Assembly: GCA_002455755.1 (NCBI GenBank)
Contig: DKLL01000258.1
Location: 1 to 7,863, forward strand
DNA from: Acinetobacter sp. UBA6641
GTDB lineage: Bacteria > Pseudomonadota > Gammaproteobacteria > Pseudomonadales > Moraxellaceae
Length of the DNA stretch: 7,863 bases
Direction of reading: 5' to 3'
The notes below the pieces were generated by a model. That model made no database searches and was not told the DNA's origin. It was given only the letters and a program-made list of their open reading frames with translations. A program made the position numbers and the translations under genes. Positions 6,676-7,863 of the stretch are shown piece by piece; position 1 is the stretch's first letter, and each line of letters begins with the position of its first letter.

Positions 6676-7863
6676 ATGAAAAACAAAAATCTTTTCCTTA
6701 AATGGAGTGTAAATGCGTTATTTGCATCAATCGCGTTCACATCTTTAACTAGCAATGCCGCGATACCTTCAATGCCTGCCCCGGCGAATAGCCAACAGGT
6801 CTTTTTTGTGGGTAATAACTGGGATGGAACAGTGACCGTCATTCGTCCATCAGGTAATTTTGGTAAGATCGGTGTGATCAACATGGTTCCTGATCGCAAA
6901 GAGCGTTTGAAGGAAATCCACCTCAATCCAATTAAACTGATTGCCTATACTTATATTCAGTCCACCGCGGGTGAAGGTAATGATCAGCTGGTGGATGACA
7001 TGTATTCCACCCCAGATGGCAAGTCTGTGGTGGCATCGCGTCCAAGTTTTGCCGATGTGGTGTCGATTAATATTGCGACGGGTAAAATCAACTGGCGTAC
7101 TCCTGTAGAAGGCTTCCGTGCCGACCATATGGCGGTTTCTCCTGATGGCCAGCGTGTAGCGGTATCGGCTTCTTCAGGCAATGTAGTTCAGGTGCTGGAT
7201 ATCAACACGGGGAAAGAACTGGGTCGCTTTGCAACAGGCGACAAACCGCATGAAAATATTTTCTTTAACGGCGGCACAAAAATTCTAAACTCAGCCATTG
7301 GTAATGTGGAAACATCCATGGATGCTGCATGGCAAGATTTCACTAAAGGCAAACGAGTCATCACTATTGCAGATGCCAATACCTTTAAAGTCTTCAAGAC
7401 CATCGATTTCCGTCCGGCGCTGGATGCAGTGGGCCGTAAAGATCTGTCCAATTCTGTACGTCCAATTGTATTCAGTAATGACGAAAGTAAAATTTATGCC
7501 CAGGTCTCATTTTTTAATGGTTTGATTGAATATGACCTGAATCAGAATAAAGTTACTCGCATTGGTCAATTACCGGGTAGCTCGACTATTCCATCTGACC
7601 GGACCAAATATGTAAATGATTCCCGCCATCATGGATTATCGATCAGTGCTGATGGTGAAAAGTTATGTGTGGCAGGCACCATGGATGACTATGCAACCAT
7701 TGTCGACCGTTCAACTTTAAAAGCCGGGAAACTGATTGCTGCAGGCAAGCCATATTGGGCCACACAAAGCCCTGATGGAAAAAGCTGTGTAATTTCAGAG
7801 AGTGCTACTGATGTAGTTACGGTCATTGATTTTGCAACGGGCGAAAAAGTGCTGAGCGTTCCT
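6676..7863 (+). CDS. Exported beta-propeller (YncE/YVTN-type) protein, 3' end outside the window
   Basis: Open for 396 codons from the ATG at 6676 to the window edge with no stop. Residues 1-28 are a Sec signal peptide (MKNKNLFLKW, a hydrophobic stretch, then TSNA before AIPSM), so the protein is periplasmic or secreted. Propeller blades of the form SPDG-x-x-V-V-S-x-V-x-V-I-D-x-x-T-G-K are clear at 112-140 (TPDGKSVVA...IATGK), 155-190 (SPDGQRVAV...INTGKELGRFATGD), 324-352 and 365-396 (SPDGKSCVI...FATGEK). It resembles YncE-like proteins of about 400 residues, in which VP is followed by a short tail, so little is probably missing. The ligand is unknown, and I see no catalytic motif or haem-binding CxxCH. 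GGAG (6663-6666) stands 9 nt before the ATG. An in-frame ATG at 6622 lacks a ribosome-binding site and would spoil the signal peptide. Transcribed divergently from the TelA-type operon. Confidence 0.9.
   Translation, partial: MKNKNLFLKWSVNALFASIAFTSLTSNAAIPSMPAPANSQQVFFVGNNWDGTVTVIRPSGNFGKIGVINMVPDRKERLKEIHLNPIKLIAYTYIQSTAGEGNDQLVDDMYSTPDGKSVVASRPSFADVVSINIATGKINWRTPVEGFRADHMAVSPDGQRVAVSASSGNVVQVLDINTGKELGRFATGDKPHENIFFNGGTKILNSAIGNVETSMDAAWQDFTKGKRVITIADANTFKVFKTIDFRPALDAVGRKDLSNSVRPIVFSNDESKIYAQVSFFNGLIEYDLNQNKVTRIGQLPGSSTIPSDRTKYVNDSRHHGLSISADGEKLCVAGTMDDYATIVDRSTLKAGKLIAAGKPYWATQSPDGKSCVISESATDVVTVIDFATGEKVLSVP

Overview
The window looks like chromosomal DNA of a gammaproteobacterium, most probably Acinetobacter or a close relative. 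This rests on the AT-rich intergenic regions, an AhpF that is near-colinear with the enterobacterial enzyme, and the general gene style. The genus is an inference from memory, not a search. All genes but one lie on the minus strand. I find no mobile element, tRNA, rRNA or CRISPR array.

Left part (1-3421), single-gene minus-strand units. A VIT/CCC1-family iron/manganese transporter (266-967) is separated by a near-perfect terminator hairpin (1039-1074) from a small Ala/Glu/Lys-rich lipoprotein (1088-1432). The mature part of that lipoprotein follows an 11-residue repeat like that of LEA/hydrophilin proteins. Next comes ahpF (1629-3191), the flavoprotein reductase that recharges the peroxidase AhpC. 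It has its own terminator (1564-1596) and a plausible promoter (3234-3262). No ahpC lies beside it. The common thread of iron handling, peroxide reduction and a possible protectant suggests oxidative or desiccation stress, but no sequence evidence ties the three into one regulon.

Middle part (3387-6395), a compact three-gene minus-strand operon. The order of transcription is a short divergent TelA-like protein (5536-6324), a full-length TelA-family protein (4382-5515) and a four-helix membrane protein that I do not recognise (3422-4339). Gaps are 20 and 42 nt, with a candidate promoter at 6367-6395 and a hairpin terminator at 3387-3409. The first two genes share an alignable core, so the operon encodes two unequal TelA-type coiled-coil proteins plus a membrane partner. 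The membrane gene appears to start at TTG, and a 9-codon mini-ORF bridges telA and its ribosome-binding site. This operon is the best candidate in the window for a poorly described system.

Right part (6396-7863). A 351-nt divergent intergenic region leads to an exported beta-propeller (YncE/YVTN-type) protein on the plus strand. It is open to the window edge and probably lacks only a short C-terminus. A perfect inverted repeat (6598-6615) lies where transcription of this gene would start and is a candidate operator.
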